DNA from: Pseudorasbora parva
Lineage: Eukaryota; Chordata; Actinopteri; Cypriniformes; Gobionidae
Direction of reading: 5' to 3'
Assembly: GCF_024679245.1 (NCBI RefSeq)
Contig: NC_090191.1
Coordinates: 627,001-691,000 of the forward strand
DNA: 64,000 nucleotides
Position numbers and translations under genes: made by a program
Notes under the pieces: generated by a model
What the model saw: the letters and a program-made list of their open reading frames with translations, nothing else
The model's database searches: none
Told to the model about the DNA's origin: nothing
In this document: positions 49,074 to 60,062 of the stretch, in pieces
How the letters are laid out: each line of letters begins with the position of its first letter
How positions within the stretch are numbered: the first letter of the stretch is position 1

Positions 49074-49321
49074 GTGAGGTCCGAGCGGCAGTGTGTCGGG
49101 GAACCGGACCAGAATTTTTTTTTGTTCTTTCTTTTTTCCCTCTCTCCCCTCTCTCGTCCGCGGGCTCCTCGTGCTCCCGTCTACATTTCTCTCGCCTCTC
49201 TGTCCTTACCCCCAGGTGCCGCGGCCGCCATGATCGCCCCCCCCCCCCCCCCCCCGGGAGGGGGGGGGAGTAGAGCGCAGTCTCGGGAGTGCCCCCCGGC
49301 CTGCGAGGGGCGATGGGGGTA

Positions 49322-49643
49322 TGTGGTGTGACAGGCAGCGGGGCGAGGGACCGGTGATTAATGTTAACGAGTGCCAGCTGCGTGGCACACCGGTCTCGTC
49401 TCGCGGCCATGTGACGGGAGCATAAAAGGAGGAACGAAGGCAGCGGAAGACGAGAGAGGACCAGGCCTGGATTTTATGTTATGGTTTGTTTATGTGTTTG
49501 TGGGCAGTCGTCCGTGAGGGGCTGCCCACGTTTTATTTTGTGTGTTCGGTTTTACTTTCGTTTTGTTTATTTCTTTTGAATAAATGTTGTTGAACGTTCG
49601 CCGGTTCCCGCCTCCTTCCTTCCCATCTACGAACGTCATTACA
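49322..49643 (+). repeat. 3' LTR
   Basis: Pairs with the 5' LTR, single copy of the GGGCAGTCGT block. It is preceded by G-rich sequence (GAGGGGCGATGGGGG), a possible polypurine tract. Confidence 0.92.
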
Positions 49644-49648
49644 GACAT

Positions 49649-50939
49649 TAAAGGGCATGAATAGCTGGCTGACTTCCTTTATATGGAGTAAACGTAAACC
49701 CAGATTAAAATTGACAGTACTTTATCTGCCAAGTTGTATGGGGGGGTTGGATTTTCCTAATATTAAGATTTATCAGTTAAATTCTCATCTGAGATATATT
49801 GCAGAGTGGGCTAGTAAAGATTCTTCCTCTACTTGGTTAGATATTGAATCTTCCTTTTCACAATTTCCTTTAAGAGCTCTTCCTTTTGTTAAGAAATTTC
49901 AAAAAGTAACAGGGATATATGATAATCCAATTATAGTTAACACCCTGAAAGCATGGCAATCAATCTGTAGACTTGTAGGTAGATCTAAATTGACTTCTTC
50001 CTTTACCCCAATATTAAACAATCCTGATTTCACCCCAGGAATTTTGGATGAAGGTTTCAAACGTTGGTATAACTTGGGACTTGTTGGACATGTTTTCAGG
50101 CAATAAATTAATGTCATTTATTGAGTTAACCCAGAAGCATCAGTTGGTTAAACAGGATTTTTTTCGTTTCCTCCAACTGTGACATTATATTACTAATAGC
50201 ACAACACGTTAGGAATTGTGAAATATCTTCTATTGAGAAGTTATTATTTTTGTCATCTGGAAAAATTTCTCTGAGTAGATTTTATGACTCTTTGTGTTCA
50301 ATTTCTTCGGCTGATACACAGAGTATTAAAGTTAAATAGGAAGAAGAACTAGCTACTGTTATTGATGATAAAACATGGAATGACATTTGGTCTTATGCTA
50401 AAAAAATATCAGTTTGTACACGAACAAAGGAAATACAGTTTAAAATCATACATAGACTCTGTATTTCCCCTAACCGCAGACATTTATTCAACCCATCTCT
50501 ATCGCCTATGTGTATAAAATGTAAAACTGAAATAGGTACTTTAACACACTGTCTATGGTCATGTAACCGACTGCAAAGGTATTGGTTTTTGGTGCTGGGG
50601 GAAATGGAAAAGATCTTTAATGTTCAGTTGGATTTTGATCCAGTCTCATTGGTGTTGGGTATTCCTAACGGACGCATTGTTTCATCTGCCAATAAGAAAT
50701 ATAATATTAAATATAATATTTTGTCTTTTGCTGTCAGAAAAAATATTTTACTTAATTGGATCAGTGATAAATCACCATCTCTTAAAGATTGGCATAAGAT
50801 TATTTTTGAATTGATTCCCCTGGAGCGTCTTACCCATGTATTGCATCAAAGAACAGGCCAGTTTTACAAAGTCTGGACCCCATTTCTGGACTATTTGGAA
50901 ACTCATCTTCGCCCTATTATTTTACAAGGAATATTGTAA
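49649..50939 (+). pseudogene. LINE ORF2 C-terminal region
   Basis: Continues NSWLTSFIWSKRKPRLKL and MGGLDFPNIKIYQLNSHLRY to a stop at 50104-50106. After decayed sequence it resumes with CIKCKTEIGTLTHCLWSC (a CxxC…HxxxxC knuckle typical of L1-type ORF2 C-termini) to the final stop at 50937-50939. The 3' UTR runs to 51129. Confidence 0.85.
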
Positions 50940-51339
50940 CTGTATAACTCTTGGTCCTCCTTTTGACATATGATATTGTCTTTTTTCCACTAATCTGGTC
51001 TATTATGATGTAGTCCTGTTTTATATATAAATCTAAGCCTTTTTTCACTTTTCTTTTCTTTTTTTTCTTCTGCGTATGTTTGTGTAATGATTGATGCTTT
51101 ATTGTATTTTAATGAAAATTTAAGTAAATAGTATTAGGATATCGCTTTCAATTATGTGCAAATGCATTTTTGCAGCTCAAAATTTTGTAAGTTCAGAAGA
51201 CCAGTATATAATTAAAGATATAATATATGTTTTTGTTTTACTTATTTTTCACAATAAAGTGATAGATATTTGTGATAGCCTATGATATGAAAGGGTTACA
51301 TTATGAAAAAACAAGAGACACGGTGACACACACAGAGTG

Positions 51340-51342
51340 AGA

Positions 51343-51392
<50 letters not shown>
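51340..51392. repeat. (CA)n microsatellite
   Basis: Pure CA dinucleotides followed by a G8 run. Confidence 0.95.
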
Positions 51393-51394
<2 letters not shown>

Positions 51395-51429
51395 GGGGGG
51401 GGAGGTGACAGACACAAAATCTAAACAGT

Positions 51430-51615
51430 GAGAGAACATTGTTTTATATCGGTATCGGCCTCAGCCCGGCGCATTCTGATGTGTGTGCAAAGTTTCAAGA
51501 GTTTTCGAGCATGATAAGGGCCCTGAAAGTGCCAGAATAGTTGAAAAAACAAAATTGTCCTTAGAAGAACAATAGGGCTGTGCGCCCTTTCAGGGCTTTG
51601 GCCCCAATGAACATA
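51430..51615. repeat. Dispersed repeat fragment
   Basis: Includes AAGAGTTTTCGAGCATGATA and AACAATAGGGCTGTGCGCCC, wording typical of the 3' part of the fish repeat whose 5' part (GCTGCGAGCAGCGATGACGG) is at 22098. Confidence 0.45.
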
Positions 51616-51659
51616 CAAGAAATAACAAACAATAAAACAATTTTAAAAAATCCCACTGT

Positions 51660-52095
51660 CACCATAGACTTTTCCTAATTTGTGAAGCAGGGACAGGTGC
51701 CCATTGTGCCTGCTTCCCTGTACTTTACTATCCTCTTAAATTGACCAAAGGAGGACAAGTTATCAAGTTTTAAGTCATTCTGTAACAGGTCCCATGCTGA
51801 TGGGGCAGAAATTCTAAATGCTTGCTTCCCTAACTCTGTGCGAGCCCTAGGCACAACCAGCTGGAGATTATCATTAGACTATACAGGGTGCAACAATGTG
51901 TAAAGGGATTGCACCCTGTAATAAATCTCAGTGCACCATGATAAACTGAATCCAGTTGGTGCAAATATTTATTAGGGGCGTGCATATATAAAAAAATCAC
52001 CATAGTCCATAAGAGTCATGAAAGTAGCCTCAACTAATTTCTTCCTTGTTGCAAGAGAAAAGCAGGCCTTATTCATATAGTAGAACCCTAGCTTT
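51660..52095 (-). pseudogene. LINE ORF2 C-terminal fragment (L2/Rex-like), minus strand
   Basis: On the minus strand it reads KLVEATFMTLMDYGD, LDSVYHGALRFITGC and TELGKQAFRISAPSAWDLLQ, the conserved tail found after RT in fish L2/Rex-type LINE ORF2, with frameshifts between blocks and a stop at about 51673. Not part of the plus-strand L1-like LINE. Confidence 0.75.
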
Positions 52096-52099
52096 AACC

Positions 52100-52541
52100 T
52101 AAGTTTCCGTGCTAAACTTTGGATATGAGCCAAATAAAAGTCAAATGGTCATCAAGTAAAAGCCCCAATAATAATTAAAGCAACTGTAAAAAACACAAAT
52201 GTCAGAGCATGTCAAACTTCTTCAGGGCCACAAAATATCCTTATGGTCCAGAGGGTTAAAACCCCTTTAAAAAAACGTATTCCCGTCTACATGCTCTTTA
52301 AAATGGGTGTGTGTTTGAAATTGGATGATAGGCTTAAGGAAGTCAAGTGTCTCTCAAAACAAACCAATACACAAGAGTAAGATGAGAAGCACTTCTGAAA
52401 CTGTAACCAATAAAGGGGCTTCCAAATGATTCTACAGTGACCCCAAAATTGATCCAAACCATGTGACCCACTCAGAAAAGAAGAGACACCATTCAGATTG
52501 GACAAATCATTCAGTGTTTCCTAAAAGCATTGCTATCCAAC
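52100..52541. other. No recognisable feature
   Basis: AT-rich spacer. Possibly more of the minus-strand LINE upstream, too degenerate to call. Confidence 0.3.
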
Positions 52542-53134
52542 TACCCAGCCAACACATGTATGTGGGGCCCACGTGGATTAAAACATGGGCTACAGGGGTA
52601 CAGAGTGGGCTCAAAATGGCCATCTTATCTGGGGCCCACTTGGGTGAACCAAGTAGGTCCCACATGGGCAAACCCAGCTGGGCTCCTCATGTGGGACCTA
52701 GTTGGTTCACTAATGGGAAATGAGAACATGGGTGGAAAATGGGCTATTCAGTGGTCTAATTCATTCACAGTCAAGACAAGTGCAAACACAGTCAATTCCA
52801 AAGGTTGATTACATGGGTAGATAGTACACAAATATCACCCTTGAAAAAAATGTATTGTTATTTTGACACTTGAACACAATTAATGTGACTTTAATCTAAT
52901 CAAAATTTAAAAATTCCAACACAATAGCAATTTTATTTGGTTTATTTTGTGATCACAGAGCAGTGCCATACAGGGACCATTTTAGCTTTTATTATAAAAG
53001 TGTACACATTAAGTGAAATATTTCCTTTCTCAAATGTTTAATTGTGAATAAATCTTTAATACGTTTTATTTAGGCACAGAACCACTAGTTTCCGATTAGT
53101 AATGGCTTTAGAATAATGTTCCAAATAAGTTGGA

Positions 53135-53352
53135 ATGTCTTCTGCAGGGTTAGGTAATACTGAGTCATTGTTAATAGGTTACACCAGAATCTTTACTTTA
53201 TACTTAACACATTTTGTATTTCTCCATCATCAATCACACCTGATTCAACTCATGAGCTCATTAGTAGAGATTTCAAAACCTGGGTGTGTCAGATATAGTG
53301 AGACGGTCAAAATCTGCAGGGCTGGTGGTACGCCAAGACAGGTTTGAAACCA
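53135..53352. repeat. Degenerate copy of the CAGTGGTTTTCAAACC MITE
   Basis: Shares CACACCTGATTCAACTCATG, AGCTCATTAGTAGAGA and CAGGTTTGAAACC with the complete element at 54001-54181. Ends eroded. Confidence 0.55.
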
Positions 53353-53702
53353 TAACCATGACCGAATTTATTTATTTTTATTTTTATTTTTATTTTTTAA
53401 CAATACATCCACTTGTGATTCTTATTAAGTGGGCACTTAAATCTTCACCTTAATTCTTTTGCAGTTTGTGTCGTTTCGTTGCCATCTGTTTTTGTCTGAC
53501 CCTACAGACCATGTCATCAAGATCAACTGGGTGTGGGGCACCAAAAAGCTTTAAATGTGAAAAAGAGAATTAAAAAAAAAAAGTGACACAATGGTTGATT
53601 ATTTTGAAACTTTTTCAAAGGGCTTTTGGGCGAGCGATTATGGTGGAGTGAGGAGCTGCACTGTTTTTATCTTTTTGTTTGTGAAATACATAAACTTTAA
53701 GT

Positions 53703-53759
53703 GTATATATATATATATATACAGGTTTGAAAACCACTGCTCTAAAATACACTCAAATG

Positions 53760-53802
<43 letters not shown>
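53703..53802. repeat. Two (TA)n tracts flanking a MITE end
   Basis: (TA)n at 53703-53722 and 53762-53802. Between them CAGGTTTGAAAACCACTG is an isolated end of the MITE family. Confidence 0.85.
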
Positions 53803-53806
<4 letters not shown>

Positions 53807-54000
53807 TGTATACATACAAGTTTTGTCAAATTATGTCTGTCAGGAACTTTTTTTTTTTTTTTTGTGATACTTTTGTCAAATAAAGTTGTAACTGTAATTT
53901 AGTCATTTTCAAATTATTCTAAATAACCCTTGCATGATAAAATATAGCATGAGCTACTGGTTTCTGTTGATTAACTTTAACATTTTAGTGTAGTTTAGAG

Positions 54001-54181
54001 CAGTGGTTTTCAAACCTGTCCTGGAGGACCATCAGCCCCGTGTCTCCCTCATTTATCACACCTGATTCAACTCATCAGCTCATTAGTAGAGACTGCAAGA
54101 ACTAAATTGGTTTGTCGAATAAGGGAGACATACAAAATTTGCAGGACTGGCGGTCCTCTAGAACAGGTTTGAAAACCACTG
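54001..54181. mobile_element. hAT-type MITE (CAGTGGTTTTCAAACC ends)
   Basis: Inverted ends CAGTGGTTTTCAAACCTGTC and GAACAGGTTTGAAAACCACTG-like. 8-bp flanks GTTTAGAG (53993-54000) and GTTAAGAG (54182-54189) differ by one base. Confidence 0.88.
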
Positions 54182-54313
54182 GTTAAGAGGATTACCTGTA
54201 ATGTTTGTATTACGGGGTTCACTATAAGATAACTCATACAGAAACTATGCTAGCCCATCTATATATACCCGTTGTAGCCCATAAGAGCCCTACATAAAAC
54301 CTATCTGGGTCCA

Positions 54314-54610
54314 GTCATTAACCCATATGGGCAGACCCATGTAGGCCCCAAATGGGTGCGACCTGGGTTACCCATATCGGCCTGGTATGAGCCCATAAAG
54401 AGACCCATCATTAACCCGTATGGGCAGACCCGTGTACGCCCCAAATGGGTGCGACCTTGGTTACCCATATCGGCCTGGTATGAGCCCATCAAGAGACCCA
54501 TCATTAACCCTTATGGGCAGACCCATGCAGGCCCCAAATGGGTGCTACCTGGGTTACCCATGTGGGCCCAGTATGAGCCCATCAAGAGACCCATCATCAA
54601 CCCATCTGGG
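54314..54610. repeat. 93-bp tandem repeats rich in CCCATATGGGC
   Basis: About three units of 93 bp, each with CCCATATGGGCAGACCC, CCCCAAATGGGTGC, GGGTTACCCAT and ATGAGCCCAT. The period is a multiple of three, so long ORFs on both strands are artefacts. Confidence 0.9.
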
Positions 54611-55054
54611 CTAACCCATGTAGGGCCTCCATGGAAACTGAGGACAAAATTAGCTGGGTCCCAGTTGGGTAGCCCAGGTGGGCCCCAGATATTAGCCCAT
54701 GTGCAACCCCTTTGGGCCCCACATGGGTGTGTTGGCTGGGTATGGTCACGTTCCATCGTTATCAGCATAGCACAGTGTTTGCCATACCATAGCTCCAACA
54801 AACGCAAACAGCATTACAACATTGTGCTGTTTTAATTACAGCTCTCTACATGTGGTTAGAAGCATATTTTCCCCTTTTTAATAACATGTGGACTGTGAAA
54901 TCCTTATATTGAACAAAATAAGCAAGATGATATTCAACACTATCTATATTATCCATTTCGAACATATAAACAATTAATTCATGACTGTTAGTTTTTCAAG
55001 AGATTTAAATGGTCATTTTTGAAGGGTGTGCATGTGTGTACGTGCTTTAGTATA

Positions 55055-56686
55055 CAGTATTGTTCAAAATAATAGCAGTACAATGTGACTAACCTGAATA
55101 ATCAAGGTGTTTAGTATATTTTTTATTGCTACGTGGCAAACAAGTTACCAGTAGGTTCAGTAGATTCTCAGAAAACAAACAAGACCCAGCATTCATGATA
55201 TGCACGCTCTTAAGGCTGTGCAATTGGGCAATTAGTTGAATTAGTTGAAAGGGGTGTGTTCAAAAAAATAGCAGTGTGGCATTCAATCACTGAGGTCATC
55301 AATTTTGTGAAGAAACAGGTGTGAATCAGGTGGCCCCTATTTAAGGATGAAGCCAACACTTGTTGAACATGCATTTGAAAGCTGAGGAAAATGGGTCGTT
55401 CAAGACATTGTTCAGAAGAACAGCGTACTTTGATTAAAAAGTTGATTAGAGAGGGGAAAACCTATAAAGAGGTGCAAAAAATGATAGGCTGTTCAGCTAA
55501 AATGATCTCCAATGCCTTAAAATGGAGAGCAAAACCAGAGAGACGTGGAAGAAAACGGAAGACAACCATCAAAATGGATAGAAGAATAACCAGAATGGCA
55601 AAGGCTCAGCCAATGATCACCTCCAGGATGATCAAAGACAGTCTGGAGTTACCTGTAAGTACTGTGACAGTTAGAAGACGTCTGTGTGAAGCTAATCTAT
55701 TTTCAAGAATCCCCCGCAAAGTCCCTCTGTTAAAAAAAAGGCATGTGCAGAAGAGGTTACAGTTTGCCAAAGAACACATCAACTGGCCTAAAGAGAAATG
55801 GAGGAACATTTTGTGGACTGATGAGAGTAAAATTGTTCTTTTTGGGTCCAAGGGCCACAGGCAGTTTGTGAGACGACCCCCAAACTCTGAATTCAAGCCA
55901 CAGTACACAGTGAAGACAGTGAAGCATGGAGGTGCAAGCATCATGGTATGGGCATGTTTCTCCTACTATGGTGTTGGGCCTATTTATCACATACCAGGGA
56001 TCATGGATCAGTTTGCATATGTTAAAATACTTGAAGAGGTCATGTTGCCCTATGCTGAAGAGGACATGCCCTTGAAACGGTTGTTTCAACAAGACAATGA
56101 CCCAAAACACACTAGTAAACGGGCAAAGTCTTGGTTCCAAACCAACAAAATTAATGTTATGGAGTGGCCAGCCCAATCTCCAGACCTTAATCCAATTGAG
56201 AACTTGAGGGGTGATATCAAAAATGCTGTTTCTGAAGCAAAACCAAGAAATGTGAATGAATTGTGGAATGTTGTTAAAGAATCATGGAGTGGAATAACAG
56301 CTGAGAGGTGCCACAAGTTGGTTGACTCCGTGCCACACAGATGTCAAGCAGTTTTAAAAAACTGTGGTCATACAACTAAATATTAGTTTAGTGATTCACA
56401 GGATAGCTAAATCCCAGAAAGAAAAAAAAATGTTTGTACAAAATAGTTTTGAGTTTGTACAGTCAAAGGTAGACACTGCTATTTTTTTGAACACACCCCT
56501 TTCAACTAATTGCCCAATTGCACAGCCTTAAGAGCGTGCATATCATGAATGCTGGGTCTTGTTTGTTTTCTGACAATCTACTGAACCTACTGGTAACTTG
56601 TTTGCCACGTAGCAAAAAAATATATACTTAAAACCCTGATTATTCTGGTTAGTCACATTGTACTGCTATTATTTTGAACAAGACTG
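55055..56686 (+). mobile_element. Tc1-like transposon, copy 2, complete
   Basis: CAGTATTGTTCAAAATAATA at 55055 and ATTTTGAACAAGACTG ending at 56686, with TA at 55053-55054 and 56687-56688. Terminal inverted repeats about 210 bp. Nearly identical to copy 1. A small duplication (AATTAGTTGAATTAGTTGAA) is private to its left arm. Confidence 0.95.
55391..56386 (+). CDS. Tc1-like transposase, copy 2 (331 aa, DD34E intact)
   Basis: Intact 331-codon ORF starting 336 bp from the left end. HTH domains ~1-45 and ~65-110, GRPR-like RRGRKRKT at 51-58. Catalytic D144, D235 in QQDNDPKH and E270 in LNPIENL. Position 272, after IENL, is Arg in both copies where many Tc1 enzymes have Trp. Only four residues differ from copy 1, so both descend from recent activity. 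Of the two this is the one that could be active. It recognises its own long inverted repeats and inserts at TA. Confidence 0.96.
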   Translation: MGRSRHCSEEQRTLIKKLIREGKTYKEVQKMIGCSAKMISNALKWRAKPERRGRKRKTTIKMDRRITRMAKAQPMITSRMIKDSLELPVSTVTVRRRLCEANLFSRIPRKVPLLKKRHVQKRLQFAKEHINWPKEKWRNILWTDESKIVLFGSKGHRQFVRRPPNSEFKPQYTVKTVKHGGASIMVWACFSYYGVGPIYHIPGIMDQFAYVKILEEVMLPYAEEDMPLKRLFQQDNDPKHTSKRAKSWFQTNKINVMEWPAQSPDLNPIENLRGDIKNAVSEAKPRNVNELWNVVKESWSGITAERCHKLVDSVPHRCQAVLKNCGHTTKY

Positions 56687-56689
56687 TAT

Positions 56690-57510
56690 ATGAAGGAGCC
56701 AATGCTGATATCATGTCCATAATTTATGTGGCATTAATTTGATCTCAAACTTAATTAAAAGAAGTTATTACTCAACTACTGGTGTGATATAATTAACTAA
56801 CACGGTTGAACTACAAATTTGCGACCGTATGGTTTTGGGAAACAGTTGTGACTAGCTAGCTGATTTCTTTGACGATGCCTCATACTTTGGTAGTTAAGCA
56901 GTGAGTTACGTCATTTTACAGGAAACAGCCCAGATTGTTGAATGGCAGGGCTGTCAATCACCAAATTACACAAATGTCTCATTAAAAATGTCTACAAATA
57001 TTTATAAAACTGATCTGAGATCATGTAAAAACCATAAACTGGTTCACTGAGATCGGCCTCCAACAACGAACCATATACATTTTTTTGTGAAACAGTTGTG
57101 ACGTAACAAAGCCTTGTTTACTGAACAAAGTCTCAGCTTTCAATAGAGCGTTTACAGACAGAAGAGAGTTTAACAGCAAATTAAGACAAAAGCAACTGTT
57201 CCTATGCAATGGTGTGATTCGCTGGTTAAAAAAGAAAATATACACAAAATAAAGATTCATTTGACTCAAGATTTCTATAGATATTGCAATATGTTTTTAC
57301 CCTGAATTATTTTGGCCACAACAATCGTGAAGTGAAAAATCTAAATCTTAATCTAAATTAGCTAACATAAGGTTGTGAGATGAATGTGGCTATTTATGAA
57401 GAGAAAACAGAGACACTGTGCCAGTGCTGTTTGTTAAGTCTAGATCAATGTGAATGGACACATGACTCTGTTAAATCTATATATGTCAGTATTTTATAAA
57501 GTAGTATTTA
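56690..57510. other. No recognisable gene
   Basis: Repeat-like, AT-rich. GAAACAGTTGTGAC occurs twice (56840-56853 and 57089-57102), suggesting a degenerate element. The 82-codon minus ORF at 57021-57269 has no motif. Confidence 0.3.
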
Positions 57511-57514
57511 CTTA

Positions 57515-57640
57515 CCATGAATAATGGCGATGTGGATGTTTCTTGTTCCTCCGCTGAACTTGAACTGTCTTGAGCAGACGTTATTCTGACAATCCTTTCA
57601 GCTCTGGGTTTTTATAAAGGAATGTGGAGGGGGAGTTTTC
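57515..57640 (-). promoter_or_regulatory. Candidate promoter and first exon, minus strand
   Basis: On the minus strand a TATA-like TTTATAAAAACC (about 57617-57606) is followed ~85 bp later by TTCATG|GTAAGTAAA (donor at about 57516), the layout of a TATA promoter with a first exon ending just after the start codon. No downstream exon was identified. Confidence 0.25.
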
Positions 57641-57782
57641 TTTAAAACTTAAACCTGTTGTAACAAAACTTTCTCAGAAAACTAATAGAACCAGTTTTCA
57701 TAAGGACTCATGACATAAGAGTGAACCTGTGTGGATAATCAGTGTCTGTCATCAAAACAGCCGCACACAACATATCTGATCT

Positions 57783-58345
57783 TACCAGCAGCCATATCAC
57801 CCTGTAGCCCAAGACTGGTTTCCCACTGAAGCTAAGCAGGGCTAAGCCTGGTCAGTACCTGGATGGGAGACCAACTGGGAAAACCAGGTAGCTGCTGGTA
57901 GAGTTATTAGTGAGGCCAGCAGGGGGCGCTCACCCTGTGGTCTGTGTGGGTCCTAACACCCCATTATAGTGATGGGGACACTATACTGACAAAGAGCACC
58001 GTCTTTCGGATGAGATGTTAAACCGAGGTCCTGACTCTCTGTGGTCATTAAAAAGTCCCATGGATGTCTTTCGGAAAAAAGAGTAGGGGTGTAACCCCGG
58101 CATCCTGGCCAAATTTGCCCATTGGCTTCTGTCCATCATGGCCTCCTAATAATCCCCATATCCTGATTGGCTTCATTACTCGGTCTCCTCTCCACCATAA
58201 GCTGGTGTGTGGTGAGCGTTCTGGCGCAATATGGCTGCCGTCGCATCATCCAGGTGGATGCTGCACATTGGTGGTGGCTGAGGAGATTCCCCCCTTCTAT
58301 GTAAAGCGCTTTGAGTGCCTTGAAAAGCGCTATATAAATCGAACG

Positions 58346-58401
<56 letters not shown>
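57783..58401 (+). mobile_element. SINE3-type element with 5S rRNA-derived head
   Basis: The head (57785-57903) parallels vertebrate 5S rRNA: GCCATATCACCCTG, box A-like GAAGCTAAGCAGG (57828-57840) and box C-like GGATGGGAGACCAACTGGGA (57861-57880). The body (GGATGAGATGTTAAACCGAGG, GCATCATCCAGGTGGATGC) and tail (AAAGCGCTATATAAAT then ATT repeats) match the zebrafish-type SINE3 as I remember it. Transcribed by Pol III from the internal promoter. Essentially full length. Confidence 0.92.
58346..58401. repeat. (ATT)n tail of the SINE
   Basis: About 18 ATT units. The apparent poly-Tyr and poly-Ile ORFs across it are artefacts. Confidence 0.95.
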
Positions 58402-58402
<1 letters not shown>

Positions 58403-58435
58403 ATGCAAAGTTAAAGAGGGGGTGGTTTTACAACA

Positions 58436-59320
58436 GTGCTGTTTACAGAGAAGCTGGAGAGTTCATCTGCTGAGAGGGCCACATCTGCGTGTTCCAGGTT
58501 AAGGACCTTCTGCACCTACTTCAGGGCCTCATCTGCGTGTTCCAGATTAAGGACCTTCTGCACCTACTTCAGGGCCTCATCTGCGTGTTCCAGATTAAGG
58601 ACCTTCTGCACCTACTTCAGGGCCTCATCTGCGTGTTCCAGATTAAGGACCTTCTGCACCTACTTTAGGGCCTCATCTGCGTGTTCCAGGTTAAGGACCT
58701 TCTGCACCTACTTCAGGGCCTCATCTGCGTGTTCCAGATTAAGGACCTTCTGCACCTACTTCAGGGCCTCATCTGCGTGTTCCAGATTAAGGACCTTCTG
58801 CACCTACTTTAGGGCCTCATCTGCGTGTTCCAGGTTAAGGACCTTCTGCACCTACTTCAGGGCCTCATCTGCGTGTTCCAGATTAAGGACCTTCTGCACC
58901 TACTTCAGGGCCTCATCCACGTGTTCCACATTAAGGACCTTCTGCACCTACTTCAGGGCCTCATCTGCGTGTTCCAGATTAAGGACCTTCTGCACCTACT
59001 TCAGGGCCTCATCTGCGTGTTCCAGATTAAGGACCTTCTGCACCTACTTCAGGGCCTCATCCGCGTGTTCCACATTAAGGACCTTCTGCACCTACTTCAG
59101 GGCCTCATCTGCGTGTTCCAGATTAAGGACCTTCTGCACCTACTTCAGGGCCTCATCTGCGTGTTCCAGATTAAGGACCTTCTGCACCTACTTCAGGGCC
59201 TCATCTGCGTGTTCCAGATTAAGGACCTTCTGCACCTACTTCAGGGCCTCATCTGCGTGTTCCAGATTAAGGACCTTCTGCACCTACTTCAGGGCCTCAT
59301 CTGCGTGTTCCAGATTTTAG
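58436..59320 (+). CDS. Open reading frame across the 48-bp minisatellite (294 aa), doubtful gene
   Basis: ATG 58436, a short unique leader (MLFTEKLESSSAERAT), then ~18 repeats of a 16-residue unit, SACSRLRTFCTYFRAS, ending at TAG 59318-59320. The last unit has AGATTTTAGG where others have AGATTAAGG, which makes the stop. A second frame of the array is also open (LICVFQIKDLLHLLQG), as expected when the unit is a multiple of three. After the stop the same frame is open to 59548 (VPQEISIPQIFVFKAVETDF). I see no domain, signal peptide or splice context. It is most likely non-coding. Confidence 0.2.
   Translation: MLFTEKLESSSAERATSACSRLRTFCTYFRASSACSRLRTFCTYFRASSACSRLRTFCTYFRASSACSRLRTFCTYFRASSACSRLRTFCTYFRASSACSRLRTFCTYFRASSACSRLRTFCTYFRASSACSRLRTFCTYFRASSACSRLRTFCTYFRASSTCSTLRTFCTYFRASSACSRLRTFCTYFRASSACSRLRTFCTYFRASSACSTLRTFCTYFRASSACSRLRTFCTYFRASSACSRLRTFCTYFRASSACSRLRTFCTYFRASSACSRLRTFCTYFRASSACSRF
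58476..59318 (+). repeat. 48-bp minisatellite, about 18 units
   Basis: Tandem copies of a 48-bp unit containing GGGCCTCATCTGCGTGTTCC and AAGGACCTTCTGCACCTACT. Variants are few (GGTTAAGG, CTTTAGGG, ATCCACGTG/ATCCGCGTG, CACATTAAGG). A pair of variants recurs at a five-unit spacing (58660-58850), pointing to block duplication. Confidence 0.97.
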
Positions 59321-59326
59321 GACCCT

Positions 59327-60062
59327 TTGGTGCCCCAGGAGATCAGCATCCCACAGATCTTCGTGTTCAAGGCTGTTGAAACAGATTTCAGCTCCTTTCT
59401 TCACTGCACTGTCTCCCAGCAAAACCATTGGAAGAAGTCATCACTATCGGACTGCTTACTCAACCACATGGAACGTAAATATCACTTAACCAAACCTCTT
59501 TCTAGAAACCTTCGCATTGTTGTATATTATCAGTATATGATTTTCTAATTTACATTAGAGGTAATATAACGGATGCTAGTTAATAACAAATCATCTTTCG
59601 TTTATTTGTTTAATGCATAATAAGGTGCTTCACCTTAGTTTCAGAGAAACAACAGTTTATCTTTCCATAAGATAACGTAACTCTTCTATAGCCACACTTA
59701 ACTTACTCACATGTATTTTATGCATTTTCGCACTTTATTCCTTTATCATTCATTGTATTCATTTAGTAGTTGTGTTAATTGTTCTGTTTATCTTTTGTTA
59801 ATAAAATCTATTTTATTACAATTGTGTCTTCCTTGTGCTGATAAAGCAGAAAAGGCTCTACAAGTTAGAAATCTCACCAATCTTTCAGATAAATCAGCTG
59901 ACCAACTCCTTCCTGTGCGGAGTGTTCTCATACAGCCAAGGTAAAAGACCTTGACTAGTGTCCCAAACTAAGACGGGGGAAGGTGGTCATCTGATGTACT
60001 CATAGCACACCTTAAGTGACGTGTGATCCAAAATCACAACGTCAGCGGTGATGTGAGTACCA
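59327..60062. other. No recognised gene
   Basis: The 73-codon frame at 59327-59548 has ordinary amino-acid composition and directly follows the minisatellite, but no homology is recognised. The rest is AT-rich. Confidence 0.3.

Larger units (their letters stand above)
47615..49643 (+). mobile_element. Non-autonomous LTR retrotransposon (2.0 kb)
   Basis: LTRs 47615-47984 and 49322-49643 start TGTGGTGTGACAGG and end CGTCATTACA. The 5-bp duplication GACAT lies at 47610-47614 and 49644-49648. A primer site follows the 5' LTR. The internal region is GC-rich, has no gag or pol, and carries a 666-bp DNA element. The 5' LTR holds a tandem duplication of the GGGCAGTCGT…GGGGCTGCCC block that the 3' LTR lacks, and the 3' LTR lacks a ~13-bp GC-rich segment. 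It depends on an autonomous relative (probably Gypsy-like; inference). Confidence 0.93.
52544..54740. mobile_element. 2.2-kb DNA element with CCCAGCCAACACA ends and GGGCCCA-rich repeats
   Basis: CCCAGCCAACACA at 52544 is mirrored by TGTGTTGGCTGGG ending at 54740. Matching continues through ATGTGGGGCCCA inside both ends (about 28 bp, three mismatches). TA lies at 52542-52543 and 54741-54742. Subterminal regions 52545-52740 and 54255-54735 are packed with GGGCCCA/CCCATNTGGG words. It carries nested MITEs and (TA)n. No transposase. Confidence 0.85.

Noticed and set aside
54356..54835. 159-codon ORF with repeating GLPISAWYEPIKRPIINPYG units.
   Set aside because: The 93-bp DNA repeat is a multiple of three and open on both strands. 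No start context or domain.
57785..57903. Functional 5S rRNA gene.
   Set aside because: The 5S-like head is diverged and continues directly into the SINE body and (ATT)n tail, with no Pol III terminator after the 5S part.
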